DNA of 15,015 nucleotides, taken from NCBI GenBank assembly GCA_026770585.1, contig MU648186.1, forward strand, positions 1 to 15,015, read 5' to 3'. Made by a program: the position numbers and the translations under genes. Below, one piece after another: positions 1 to 8,461 of the stretch. How positions within the stretch are numbered: the stretch's first letter is position 1; every line of letters begins with the position of its first letter. This stretch comes from Baffinella frigidus. Lineage: Eukaryota; Cryptophyceae; Cryptomonadales; Baffinellaceae. Under the pieces are notes generated by a model. The model did no database searches and was not told the origin of the DNA. It worked only from the letters and a program-made list of their open reading frames with translations.

Positions 1-1843
1 TTCTGAAATTTTACCGTTCTTGTCCTTCTTTTCATAAGTATAATCTTGATAACTCAATTCATAAACTGACTTATTAAAGGATACTACAATTTCTAACAAT
101 CCTTTTACATCGTGTTTTAAATATTTGTGCAATTGCGGGAACTCGTCAAAGTTGCTTAAATTTATTTCACTATGATTTACGGTTTCAGTTAGTTTTTGGT
201 ATTTGGTATTAAATTCTTTACATAAATTTTCTAAACTGCCCGCAATCATTCGGAGACTGTCTTTAAAGTTGATAGTGCATTTCTCATCATCGGTTTGAAT
301 ATCAACATTAATAAATGAATTGTTTTGTTCGATGATTGATTTATATTTAATTTTCCATAATTCGCTATTTAATAAATGTTCTTTCATAGCATTTGTCATA
401 TCATATTTACCGCCATTATGAGCATAGAATGTATAGCCATTAAAATATTCCGAATGATCATATAGGTATTTAAAGAACTCGTATTGCGCATTTAGTCCCC
501 AAAATTCTACATATTTAATATCATCATTTTCATACCAAGACATGCCAACAGCGTAACAATTATGTTCATTCGCGAAATTCATATCATTAGTGCATTCAAT
601 ATCATAAGATGCTATTTTAGTATTTAATGGATTTAAAGACGGATACTTTACGATTCGGTCTTTATCGGTGTATTCTGTTTCATTTGTGATATCGTTTTTT
701 ATTGGTCTTATTGGTTTATAATTTTCAGGTCTTATCTCATCGGCACCCCATCTTATCAAGGCTATGTAATGATTATTTTTCCTTTGTATCTCGATAGCTT
801 CTCTTGCTTTGTATCTTTTATTCACTTCCTTTTCAGGGTTGAACGTGTCAATCTTTTGATAAACATTATTATAAATTATGATTTGTTTTTTAAAGTAATT
901 AGAAGCCATTTGGATATCTTCATTGTTTGATGATTGTTTATGCTTAGGATTAATGCGCTTTTTGTAATCTTTAGAGCCATCATTCCATTTATTTTCATTG
1001 ATGATATAGTCATCAACTTTATCGGGGTGATTACATAACACCAAAGCAGAATATAAGCAGTTGGTTTTGGTTGCTTTGTTCATTATGTATTTCCAAGTTT
1101 TATTAGCCGTATCTATTGAACGAGTAGCTGAACCGCCTGCCTCTTCATCAAAGGTTAAGACCTCAATAGCCATTGCTTGGATTTGGTCGTCGGCGGTATA
1201 TTCATTAACATATCGGGCAATTTTTTATTATGAAATCTTCAATAGCAAAATCTACATCATTAAAGAATACATTTGTAGAAGAATAAATAGGTTCATTGCC
1301 AGTTTTCATACCTATCAATCTTATTTTCTGGTTCTTTTTCAAGGGCTTCAATCTGAGAAAATGTTTGACAATTTCACTTATTGAAGCATTAGCAGGATTT
1401 GATATGTCGTATATATACGTTTCATATCGGTTTTTAGATTTAGTAATTCTAACAGTAGGCTTTCTAATCAGAACATATCTTAATTTCTTCTTTACGATTT
1501 TTTCGGCTTCTTCTTTTGTAAATTTCTTGTTAGCATTCGCAGTCTTTGATTTGAACTTTTTTCTAATATCATAGTAATCATTGCCCTGATTTTCAGCCTT
1601 AAACTTATCTCTAAAATTTTGTTGTCTTTGCGCATTAGTTAATGCAGGTCGCATATAAATGGCTACTTGGTCATTGAGATATATGACCTTCTGTTTTCTA
1701 TTGCCAACAAAGGCCTTAGCATCAATGCCATTTTCTAACAAAACCTTTCTTTCTTTAGCCGGTAATTTTACAGATGTAGGATGTGCCCGTTGCTTAACCA
1801 TTCCTTTAATTGTAGTAGATACTATAGTTTTGGAATTATTCAT
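1..1843 (-). CDS. Protein-primed family B DNA polymerase, N-terminal and exonuclease part (cut by window edge, one frameshift)
   Basis: Replicative DNA polymerase of the type used by polintons, virophages, polinton-like viruses and linear mitochondrial plasmids. The first 212 codons (1843 to about 1222) are lysine-rich without a recognised domain. The frame then shifts by one base at a T6 run (plus strand 1221-1226) and stays open from about 1220 to the window edge, some 405 codons. The second part carries the three 3'-5' exonuclease motifs: ExoI SYDIE (D at 601-603, E at 595-597), ExoII HNGGKYD (400-420) and ExoIII YLKHD (109-123). FKDSLRMIAGSLENL (about 211-255) fits the conserved F-DS-L-SL-L stretch of these enzymes. 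The polymerase palm motifs would lie beyond position 1, so the left truncation is the window's. The ATG at 1843 sits 22 nt after a promoter-like element shared with the next gene. Family is seen directly; host element type is inferred. The frameshift could be a homopolymer sequencing error or real decay. Confidence 0.85.
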
Positions 1844-1865
1844 TTCTTCTCTTTATTATATAAAC

Positions 1866-1894
1866 TATATTTAAATAATCCTTATATCATTTTT
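1866..1894 (-). promoter_or_regulatory. Shared upstream element (promoter-like) of the DNA polymerase gene
   Basis: On the minus strand it reads AAAAATGATATAA, three bases (GGA), then TTATTTAAATATA, and ends 22 nt before the polymerase ATG. A copy with the same two 13-base halves lies before the neighbouring gene (2211-2239). Identity stops at the element edges while the flanks differ, which suggests a promoter rather than a gene duplication. It does not match the mimivirus early motif AAAATTGA exactly. Confidence 0.7.
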
Positions 1895-1917
1895 ATAAAT
1901 AAAATATAAGTAAATCA

Positions 1918-1940
1918 AAACCTAAAATAAATTTAGGTTT
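1918..1940 (-). terminator. Hairpin downstream of the small basic gene
   Basis: Perfect 9-bp inverted repeat, AAACCTAAA and TTTAGGTTT, with a 5-nt loop. It starts 19 nt after the stop of the 77-residue gene and lies before the polymerase promoter element. In giant viruses of the mimivirus group, and in virophages that use their machinery, hairpins at gene ends mark transcript 3' ends. That role here is an inference from position. Confidence 0.5.
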
Positions 1941-1959
1941 AAAGTTCTTTCAAAAATAA

Positions 1960-2193
1960 TCAAGTGTTTTGTTGTTTTGCTTCCTTTATTTTCAAGTATG
2001 CTCTCTTTGCATATTCTTGTCTTTTTAATCTGTATGTTTCTCTAATGATAGGGTCTTCACTTTTAGATTGGCTATTATAATAATGATAGTTTTTGTTACG
2101 GTTCATCTCCTGAGTGAAAGGGTCATCTTTATTTTTTTCATAATATGTTTTTTGAGCCTGATATTTATATTTGGTATCAACAACTTCGGCCAT
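1960..2193 (-). CDS. Small basic hypothetical protein (77 aa) of the AT-rich element
   Basis: Starts MAEVVDTKYKYQAQK and ends KIKEAKQQNT. It is very rich in Lys, Tyr, Asn and Gln, strongly basic and probably mostly helical, with no signal peptide or membrane segment. It may bind nucleic acid, or serve as a small accessory or virion protein, but no family is recognised. The ATG is supported by the 29-bp element ending 17 nt upstream. It lies 116 bp upstream of the polymerase gene on the same strand, each gene with its own copy of the element, so the two are probably transcribed separately. The AT-rich codon use matches the polymerase and differs sharply from everything right of 2310. Confidence 0.65.
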   Translation of the reverse strand: MAEVVDTKYKYQAQKTYYEKNKDDPFTQEMNRNKNYHYYNSQSKSEDPIIRETYRLKRQEYAKRAYLKIKEAKQQNT

Positions 2194-2210
2194 CTTTTCT
2201 ATATATAATA

Positions 2211-2239
2211 TATATTTAAATAAACTTTATATCATTTTT
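2211..2239 (-). promoter_or_regulatory. Shared upstream element (promoter-like) of the 77-aa gene
   Basis: Second copy of the element before the polymerase: the same 13-base left and right halves, with centre AGT instead of GGA (27/29 identical). It begins 4 nt after the stop codon of the upstream gene (2244-2246), so the intergenic space is almost entirely this element, as in compact viral or plasmid genomes. Confidence 0.7.
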
Positions 2240-2243
2240 TATT

Positions 2244-2309
2244 TTATTCAATACGATATGCATTACTCAATTCTTTTAATAAGGCTTCTTTTAGTTTGGA
2301 TTTAGACTG
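2244..2309 (-). pseudogene. C-terminal tail of a third gene of the AT-rich element, cut at the junction
   Basis: About 20 AT-rich codons, ending LLKELSNAYRIE and a TAA stop, run into the junction with the GC-rich retrotransposon. The same reading frame continues without a stop across the junction into retrotransposon sequence up to about 2720, giving a chimeric ORF. Composition, strand and the promoter element starting 4 nt after the stop tie the tail to the AT-rich element. Too little remains to identify the protein. Confidence 0.5.
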
Positions 2310-2320
2310 GTCTCCCGCAC
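2300..2320. other. Composition junction between AT-rich element and retrotransposon
   Basis: Within about 20 bp the plus strand changes from A/T-dominated sequence to G-rich sequence typical of the next 8 kb. No poly(A)/poly(T) tail, tandem 3' repeat or target-site duplication is visible on the retrotransposon side, and no terminal inverted repeat on the AT-rich side. It could be a 3'-truncated insertion, a non-homologous join or an assembly chimera. Confidence 0.6.
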
Positions 2321-3027
2321 GCTCCCATGCTGGTTTGTTATGGTGGCCGAGGATGCTGCTGCGTTTGATGATGGGAGGATGTTCTAGTAAGAAAGCGGTG
2401 GGGGGTTCGTTGCAGGGGGCTTGGGGTGCGGGGAGGATAGATGGTAGGTGGAGGGCATAGATTCCTGTCGCGTTGTTCACTTTATTGAGGGCAGTCCATG
2501 CCGCTAGAATGGTGGTATACAGGAAGGCTTGGGTGTGCGGGGCTTGGAGGGGTGAGTTGCTGTCTGGGGATTCTTCGGTGAGGGATATGCGGTAGGCAAA
2601 GGAAGAGCAGGGGACAATGGCGCGTGCGTGGTGTGTGATGAGGGCGTTGGCGGCGTTTTTTAAAGCATCTTGGGGGTGATATTGCTGTGGGGGGAGGTGG
2701 CGGAATGGGGGGGGTCGGAAGGGAGGAGGGGGATGGCTTTAAGTGTGTTGTTAGACCTTCCGTGGCCAGCATTTGCACTCGGTTCCAAGCGGATGGGGTG
2801 GTTTCGAGGTTTTTGTGAGGGGGGCGGAGGCCAAGGTGGGCGGCTGCTCGTACCCATGGGTGTTTGCTGCGGAGAGCCGCCTGGATAAGATTGGATTGGC
2901 GGTGGATGATTGATGCGCGGAGGCTGGGGAGGCCCAATCCGCCTTGATCGGGTGGGGAGCATACTGTCTGGGAGAGGGTTTTCAAGGATGTTTCGTGGAT
3001 TGATAGGCCAATGGAGTTGAAGGTGAG
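2310..3027 (-). pseudogene. Post-RT thumb and RNase H-like tail, frameshifted and truncated
   Basis: Directly after the TAA the same phase reads a LINE-type thumb: PPDQGGLGLPSLRASIIHRQ and a tryptophan/helix-rich stretch to about 2720. Around G6 (2689-2694) and G8 (2707-2714) runs the coding sense moves to another frame, which stays open to the junction. That frame holds TTILAAWTALNKV, a helix-like stretch, and ends with GHHNKPAWERAGDQ, resembling the RNase H C-terminal GH...NERAD signature. The first catalytic Asp strand (TDGS) is not visible, so the RNase H call is tentative. No CCHC finger or restriction-like endonuclease follows, since the junction cuts the element immediately afterwards. 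Confidence 0.45.
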
Positions 3028-4242
3028 TTAAGTGAGTGACTCGTCGATTTCTTCTATGATTGTCGGGAGCGGGGGGCCATGTTGTTGTATGCCGGTTATC
3101 CTAGGGATCAGGTTAGCTCGGGCTGCTTCTCGCAGTTGTTTGGTGGAGCTGTTTCGGCTGGTGGCGACGAACTCAAAGGCTCTTTTCGCGGATTGGTGCA
3201 TGGCATATATTTCGCTGTGGTGGGATCCTGGGAGGTTGAGGTTTGGGTTCAAGGGGTCTGGAGCAGGGGATTGTTGGAGTCTGTGGCCGAGGAAGCGGAA
3301 ACCTTTTGTGTGGGGTAGGATGGTTGGGAATTGTGGTGCAAACGTGCCGTATGCGTCAAGGGCTAGAATGGACGGTGGTGGTGAGGGAATTTCGGTTCCA
3401 GGGGGTATGGTGAGGAGAGCTTTGGATCCGTTATTTCTTATTCCTTGGATGCTTTGGCCTAGGGTTGCCATGGACATGGATTGTAGGACCCCTTCGAGGG
3501 TTGTGTCGATTGGTTTTGTGTCGTCCGCATAGGATAGGACCTTGACTGGCAGTGGTGGTGGGAGGGGGCTTTCGCATTCAGGGGGGACTGGCGTGGGAGG
3601 TAGAGGGAAGCCGGGTCCACCGTATTTTTCGACAAGCATGAGGGTAAGGTGTTGGCAGAATAGGGAAAGGGTCGAGGCTTGGGGGTCACCCTGGAAGGTG
3701 TCGGACTGTGGTGAGATAAATTCGTTGTGGGGGGTAGAGTTGGTGTATGCCGTTTGCACGGATCGTGTGTGACCTTTGAGGACTTTGGTGACGTAGTCGA
3801 GGAATTCAGGGGGGGCTCCAACGTGGGCCATTCCAATGAGGAGCCAGTTGTGTTGGACAGTATCAAATGCCTCCATGCAATCCATGGGGGCGGTGTATAA
3901 TGATGGAGACCCTGGGATGCGTGTGTAATCCCAGATTGCGTCAATGATGGAGATTGGTTGTTCTATGTCTCCTCCATGGCGGAAACCGAATTGGGAGAGT
4001 GTAAGGATGTTGTGTTTGTCCAGGAGGGTGAGAATGCGGTTGGAAATGGTGCTTGATACCAATTTATATGTTGTTTCTAGGAGGTTGATGGCTCGGAAGC
4101 GGTTGTGATCTTTAACGAGGGGGTTGATCACTCCGTGTCGGAGGGCGGGGGGGATTGAGCCGCCAAACATAAGTGTTGTGATTTCAAGGAGCCAGTCGTG
4201 GAGGTAAGATGGTGCATGCAGGATGTGTTCTCGGGTTGTGCC
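3028..4242 (-). CDS. Reverse transcriptase domain of the retrotransposon
   Basis: RNA-templated DNA polymerase. Numbered from MFGGSIPP (4170): block 1 IPPALRHGVINPLVKD, block 2 FRAINLLETTYKLVSS, block 3 QFGFRHGGD, motif A APMDCMEAFDTV with Asp97, motif B QGDPQASTLSLF (160-171), motif C YADD (214-217), motif D NNGSK and motif E FRFLGHRL (291-298). The catalytic Asp triad is intact. A proline-rich insert of about 30 residues lies between motifs B and C. The frame is open from 4242, just inside a TGA at 4243-4245, and ends at TAA 3028-3030. The sequence after that TAA continues in phase with a typical post-RT motif (QGGLGLPSL), so the stop looks like a point mutation. A one-base shift joins it to the upstream segment within about 4226-4246. 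Confidence 0.9.
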   Translation of the reverse strand, partial: GTTREHILHAPSYLHDWLLEITTLMFGGSIPPALRHGVINPLVKDHNRFRAINLLETTYKLVSSTISNRILTLLDKHNILTLSQFGFRHGGDIEQPISIIDAIWDYTRIPGSPSLYTAPMDCMEAFDTVQHNWLLIGMAHVGAPPEFLDYVTKVLKGHTRSVQTAYTNSTPHNEFISPQSDTFQGDPQASTLSLFCQHLTLMLVEKYGGPGFPLPPTPVPPECESPLPPPLPVKVLSYADDTKPIDTTLEGVLQSMSMATLGQSIQGIRNNGSKALLTIPPGTEIPSPPPSILALDAYGTFAPQFPTILPHTKGFRFLGHRLQQSPAPDPLNPNLNLPGSHHSEIYAMHQSAKRAFEFVATSRNSSTKQLREAARANLIPRITGIQQHGPPLPTIIEEIDESLT

Positions 4243-5628
4243 TCATCCGTGGTGGCAAAAGGTTTCAGGCAGGCGCGGAAGTCATCTTGGAGGGCTTGGT
4301 GGTTGGGGCAGTTAGCGACGGGGGCAGGGGGGCCCCATGTGTCAATTATTTTTTTGTAGTGTTCCCTGAGGCTGGCAGCGGTGAGGGTCGCTTCCGATAC
4401 AAATGAGGATGTCCATAGGGACCATGTGGTGTGTAGGAGGTGTAAACCTATCTTTTCAGAATCGAGGGCGGGCAGAGTGGGATGCCAGGTTGGAGGTTCG
4501 TTTGGTATTGCCACCAGGAGAGAGGCCCCGTTGAGTGATATGGCGAGGATAGGGCTGTTGGCCGTGTCATTTTCAATCAGCGGAATTGGGGCAAGGTCTA
4601 TATCAGAGGTGTCTGAGCTCAGCTCGCCAGAGGGGGGGAGGGTCACGTGCCATGCGTGTAGGAGTCTGGTCGATGGCGAGCGTGCGATGAGGGTGGAGTC
4701 CTGGTACCAGCGACAGGTGTCAATTGGTTGGGGGATTGATTTGGGGATGTCTGGGCATTTGTGTTTGCTTGAGAGGGGGATGGGCCAGATGTGTGCTTCG
4801 CATGAAGGGTTAGACGGTATTGTAGCTATGAGTGATCCCGTGTGGTTCAGGGAGATCGAGATTGGGGCCTGGTGTGGGTCTGGGATTGCGGGTGTTTGTG
4901 GAGGAGGTATACTCTTTTGAGGCTTTGGGGGGGTAGGGGCACTTCGTTTGCTCCTTCTGTTTTTGGGGGTCTCTTCGCTGTCCGGTAGAGGTTGAGGTGA
5001 ATGGTTTGGGGAGGGTGTGGGATTGTAGGCTATAGGGAGGCGGACGGTGTGGTTCCGGGTATTGGATGGGAAGGGTAGGGAGTGGTGGTTGAGAGAAGGG
5101 AGGAGGTCGTATACTAGGAGGGAGCATTGTGATGATTCTTCTGATGTGCTGCTCCGTGAGGTGCGTTTCGGTGGTTTGCGTGTCAGGATGGTGAAACGGC
5201 ATCCGTTTCCGGAGGATGAAATGGATATTACTGAGTGTTGTTGAGGTAGGTTGATTCCCTTGGTAAATTGTTTCGGTTTGCTTGTGGTGAAGAGGAGTTT
5301 GATGTGAAGGAGGTTAGTTGGTTGAGCCGGGGATTTGACTTTTTTTGATTTGGGGGGTTGTGTGGTGTATGCTAGTATTGTTCCTAGGGGGTGGGGGAGG
5401 AGGGTGAAAGCCGTTACGTTTGTGAGGGTAGTTGTTCTTGTTTGGGATTTGAGGGGGGGGTGGTTGCCGAGGGAATATTTTAGGGAGGAGACTTGTAGGG
5501 ATCCCGATGACGATATGGATGCCACGTGGAGTTGGTCGAGAGAGATTGCGGAGTGGGTTATGGGGGAGTCGTGCGTGTGTAGGTCGACGGAAGGGTGGGT
5601 TGGGGTTCTGGAGTATTGGAGTTTTTTT
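4243..5628 (-). CDS. WD40-like beta-propeller region of the retrotransposon
   Basis: About 460 codons in one frame (open from 5657 to 4128). At least six stretches repeat one pattern: a hydrophobic strand, a turn of the form S-x-(N/S)-x-G-S-L, a second hydrophobic strand, and then a strand ending in an aromatic such as HIW, HAW or VYD. Examples are AISLDQLHVASISSSGSL (about 5572-5500), VISISSSGNGC, ISISLNHTGSLIATIP with EAHIWPIPL, TCRWYQDSTLIA with LLHAWHVTLP, and ILAISLNGASLLVAIP. This matches WD40/beta-propeller blades in length and hydrophobic rhythm, though the canonical GH...WD residues are weak. A proline/serine-rich stretch interrupts blades three and four. The last 70 codons (HYKKIIDTWGPP onward) are the N-terminal extension of the RT. 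A binding role for RNA or protein is conjecture; such a region is not a usual part of non-LTR elements that I know. Confidence 0.5.
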
Positions 5629-6355
5629 GGGGAGAATGTCGGGTGTGTGTATGGATGCTAGTGATTGTGGTATTAGAATTTGGGGAGGGGAGTTAGTGGA
5701 GGTGTTGTTTGTTCGGTGGGTTGATGGAGTGACGCATCTCGGGGCAGGACAGATGATCGTTTCGGGGGGGAGGTAGAGGGTTGATAGGTTTTCTGGTTCT
5801 GCTTCGTGGGGGAGTGCGGGTAGGAGTGATGCCGTGAGTTCTGATGCGCACGAGAGGGAGTGGTTGAGGGCATGTGTTCCCAGGTTCTTGAGGACAGCTT
5901 GACGATGTATAGGTGTGAGGCGGTCAACGCGCCAGGTGGTGAGGGCAGGTGTTGGAATACGACCGCCCACTTCTATGACTTTTGTGGCGGCGTGTGTTAG
6001 GTTGGGGGTGGATGTACTCCATTCGCAGGGGCGGGTGGTAGAAGTCAGGATGTCCGCTGCCGCCAGCATGTTGGTTGCAACCCGCTCGACATTGTTGTGT
6101 GCTTCCTCCTGGTCGGTGATGAGTTGCGGATGTGAATCGGGAGGTTGTGTTGTCAGCGCTTTTTTGAAGGCCGTAGGGACGAGCCATGGTCCCAGTGTGT
6201 CTGGTTTGGCTGGGTTGAATAGGATTGTTTTGTCCGAGAAGGTTCCTTCGACAGTGGAGAGGGTGAGTTCTGCCAGGGCTTTGGGTTTGAGTGCCCAGTT
6301 TCCTTTGTTGACGGGGATGAGGTTGGAGCGTGTTGCCCATGGGGGTGTTTTTTTT
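5629..6355 (-). CDS. Unidentified linker segment between endonuclease and propeller-like region
   Basis: About 240 codons in a second frame, entered at the T8 run 6348-6355 and left at the T7 run 5622-5628. The sequence looks like a genuine folded protein (for example WALKPKALAELTLSTVEGTF, then a helical EEAHNNVERVATNMLAAADI stretch), but no domain is recognised. Near its end, KNLGTHALNHSLSCASELTA followed by a strand-rich stretch may already be the first blade of the propeller-like region. No Cys/His zinc knuckle is seen. Its place between APE and RT corresponds to the variable inter-domain region of non-LTR elements. Confidence 0.5.
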
Positions 6356-8452
6356 ACACAGGCCATCAATGAGCCCGGTCTGTCCTTTTATGTCTTGTGT
6401 GAATGTTGTTTGAGGTTTAATTCGTCTTGGGGGGAGGGGGGTGTAGGGTAACCATGTTCTTTGTGTCGTGTGTGTGAGGTTGTGGTGCTTGCGAAGGTGT
6501 TCAGCTATTGAGGGGATGCATTTTGAGGCCCATTTGTACCATGAGCTGTCTGATTCGCTGTTGGGAGGGGGGGGGGCGGTAACGAGGTGTGCTTTCAGAG
6601 TATGGTGGGATGAGGTTTTAAGATGGTCGGGGATGGATTGTTGGGGTTTGTCTGGCGGAGCGTCTGTGTGGTTATCAAGTAGATTTGGGGAGTATTTTCT
6701 CCAGGAATCTACTAGGGAGGATAGATCATTGTGATGGTCCGGTGGATTTGTTTTTGTTCGTGTGCTTTTGCGGTATTTGGCTTTGACTTCCTGCACGGCT
6801 TCACGGAGGTGCTGAAATATGTTACAGATGTTCGTGTTCATTGCCGACGTTCGGTTTGTTTGCGGTTCATCATTCAGTGCATTGTTGGTGGTGCGCCAGG
6901 ATTCTATTTCAGCCAGGATTTCTGCGCCCAAGGGCTTATTTGGGTGGAGAGCCTCTTTGTAGAGGTTGGTCTGGTGTTCTTTGAGGGGCCAGCGTGAGAG
7001 GCGGGGGTTTGGAAGAGATTCAGGTGTTGTTGGTGTGGTTGGTGGAGTGAGTAGTGCGGAGAAGGACACGAAGACAGGGCGGTGGTCTGTTGTGTATGGG
7101 CCCGGGAGGCAGCCGATTGCAGAGCTGTATCTGTCCGCGGGATATAGTCCAGCTGTGTGAGCATCTAGGTATATGCCGTCTATTCTGGAAGTGGTCGGTT
7201 TTTCTACATCGTGTTTGTTTGTACGGTAGAAAGAGTAGTGTTCGGATTGAGGGTGACGTTTCCGGTGCATGTCTATAAAGCCGAGGGAGGTTAGGAGGGC
7301 TGTGATTGCATGTGGCGATTTGTCATAGCCAGTGGCTTTCTTCGATGAGCGGTCGAGACTGGGATTGGAGGCGCTATTGATGTCTCCAACCAGCATAATT
7401 CTGATCGGTGTTGTTCCAGCATTTATCTGATTTTGTTGAGTATGTTGTAGTGGGCGTATTAATTCGTGGAGTTGGTCGTGCACTTCTCTTTGGAGTTGGC
7501 GTTGGGGTTGTGAGGTTGGGGCGCTCACACCGTAAACGGCGAGGATGTGAAGCTGGCCGATTTGAAGGTGGAGGATTCTCCCGGAGCAGTAGTGTGCTGA
7601 GGTTGGTTTGTATTTGTCAGCCATTTCTTTGGTGATGAGTGCAACTATTCCGCCGGAGCCTATGCGTTCCTTTTTGTCTTGGGGGTTGGTGGAGAATGCT
7701 TCGGACGTTTTTGAGCAGGTGGGGGCATAGTAGGCTGTGCATTTATCCTCCATGCCATTAGCGTCTTTTAGGAAGGTTGTTATTCTGGCGGCGCCGACAG
7801 CGTCGATTCTGGCTTCAACTAGAATTGCAATGTCACAGATGATTGGGTCCTTGGTGAGGAGGTTTGAGTGGGCGACGATACGTGAAGATTCTATTACGTA
7901 GTTGTCTAGAGTTGTTGGGATGCATTTTCCACATGTGTTGGACAGTATGAGGGAGAATCTTTCCGGGGAGGCTGGAGTCAGGACGTTGTCATCCCCTTGA
8001 AGGCCTCCCAGGGCATCATTGATTTGTGTGAGTGAGGGTCCTTTAGCTGCGGGTGGTGCCGATGGGGGCGTGTGTTGGACGGGCACTGCCTGTGCGAGCA
8101 TCGCTCCAGGTGGTGCTGCTTCGGGGAGGTAGAATTCCAGGTCCGTGGTGGGGATTGGGAGCGGGCGGTCTATTGGGGCTACGATTGATGCTGTTGAGGG
8201 CATGTGTGGAGCGGTGTTTGGGGGGACAATTGGTGCTTGGGGGAGGGGGCGTGGGGGTTGCTGGTTTATAGCTGGGGGGGGTGGGGGGAACAAGTTGAGG
8301 GGGGGGGCATGTTGATTGTGGTAGAGGGAGAGGGATTGATAGCTGGGTGCTGTGTGGGGTTCTGGATTGTTGGAGGGTGGGAACATTGATCGGAGGGAGG
8401 AGTGGGCTTCATCCATGGTGAGGAATGGTAGATCTGCGAATTTTTTTATCAA
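6356..8452 (-). CDS. APE-type endonuclease segment of the retrotransposon polyprotein
   Basis: Residues 1-140 are a proline-rich linker; residues about 165-465 form an exonuclease-endonuclease-phosphatase domain that would nick target DNA to prime reverse transcription. Visible motifs are the Asn-containing first strand LILSNTCGK (N172), the metal-binding Glu in LVEARIDAVG (E213), GSGGIVALI, ILAVYGVSAPT, GDIN (356-359), SRIDGIYLD (422-430) and TDHRPV (455-460, with the catalytic Asp-His). All key residues seem present. A Trp/Lys-rich region without a named domain follows, ending at a T8 run (6348-6355) where the frame shifts by one base. It is in phase with the upstream protease across one TGA. 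The phase stays open well above any ATG, so the true start may be that of the protease ORF. The same frame remains open to 5924, but past the T8 run it is out of phase with the next segment. Confidence 0.85.
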
Positions 8453-8461
8453 TTCATCGGG

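Noticed and set aside
1221-1227. Programmed ribosomal frameshift at A AAA AAT (minus strand) in the polymerase gene
   Set aside because: The heptamer fits a -1 slippery site, but the continuing frame needs a +1 shift (or -2), so a one-base homopolymer error or mutation is simpler.
1061-1874. Plus-strand ORFs of 71-107 codons over the polymerase gene
   Set aside because: They are antisense to a polymerase with clear motifs and have AT-rich, hydrophobic translations typical of shadows.
3028-3030. Possible alternative genetic code reading TAA as Gln (as in some ulvophyte algae)
   Set aside because: Only one such TAA was found in the RT region. TAA also ends ORFs of the AT-rich element, and the frameshifts nearby point to decay or sequence errors instead.
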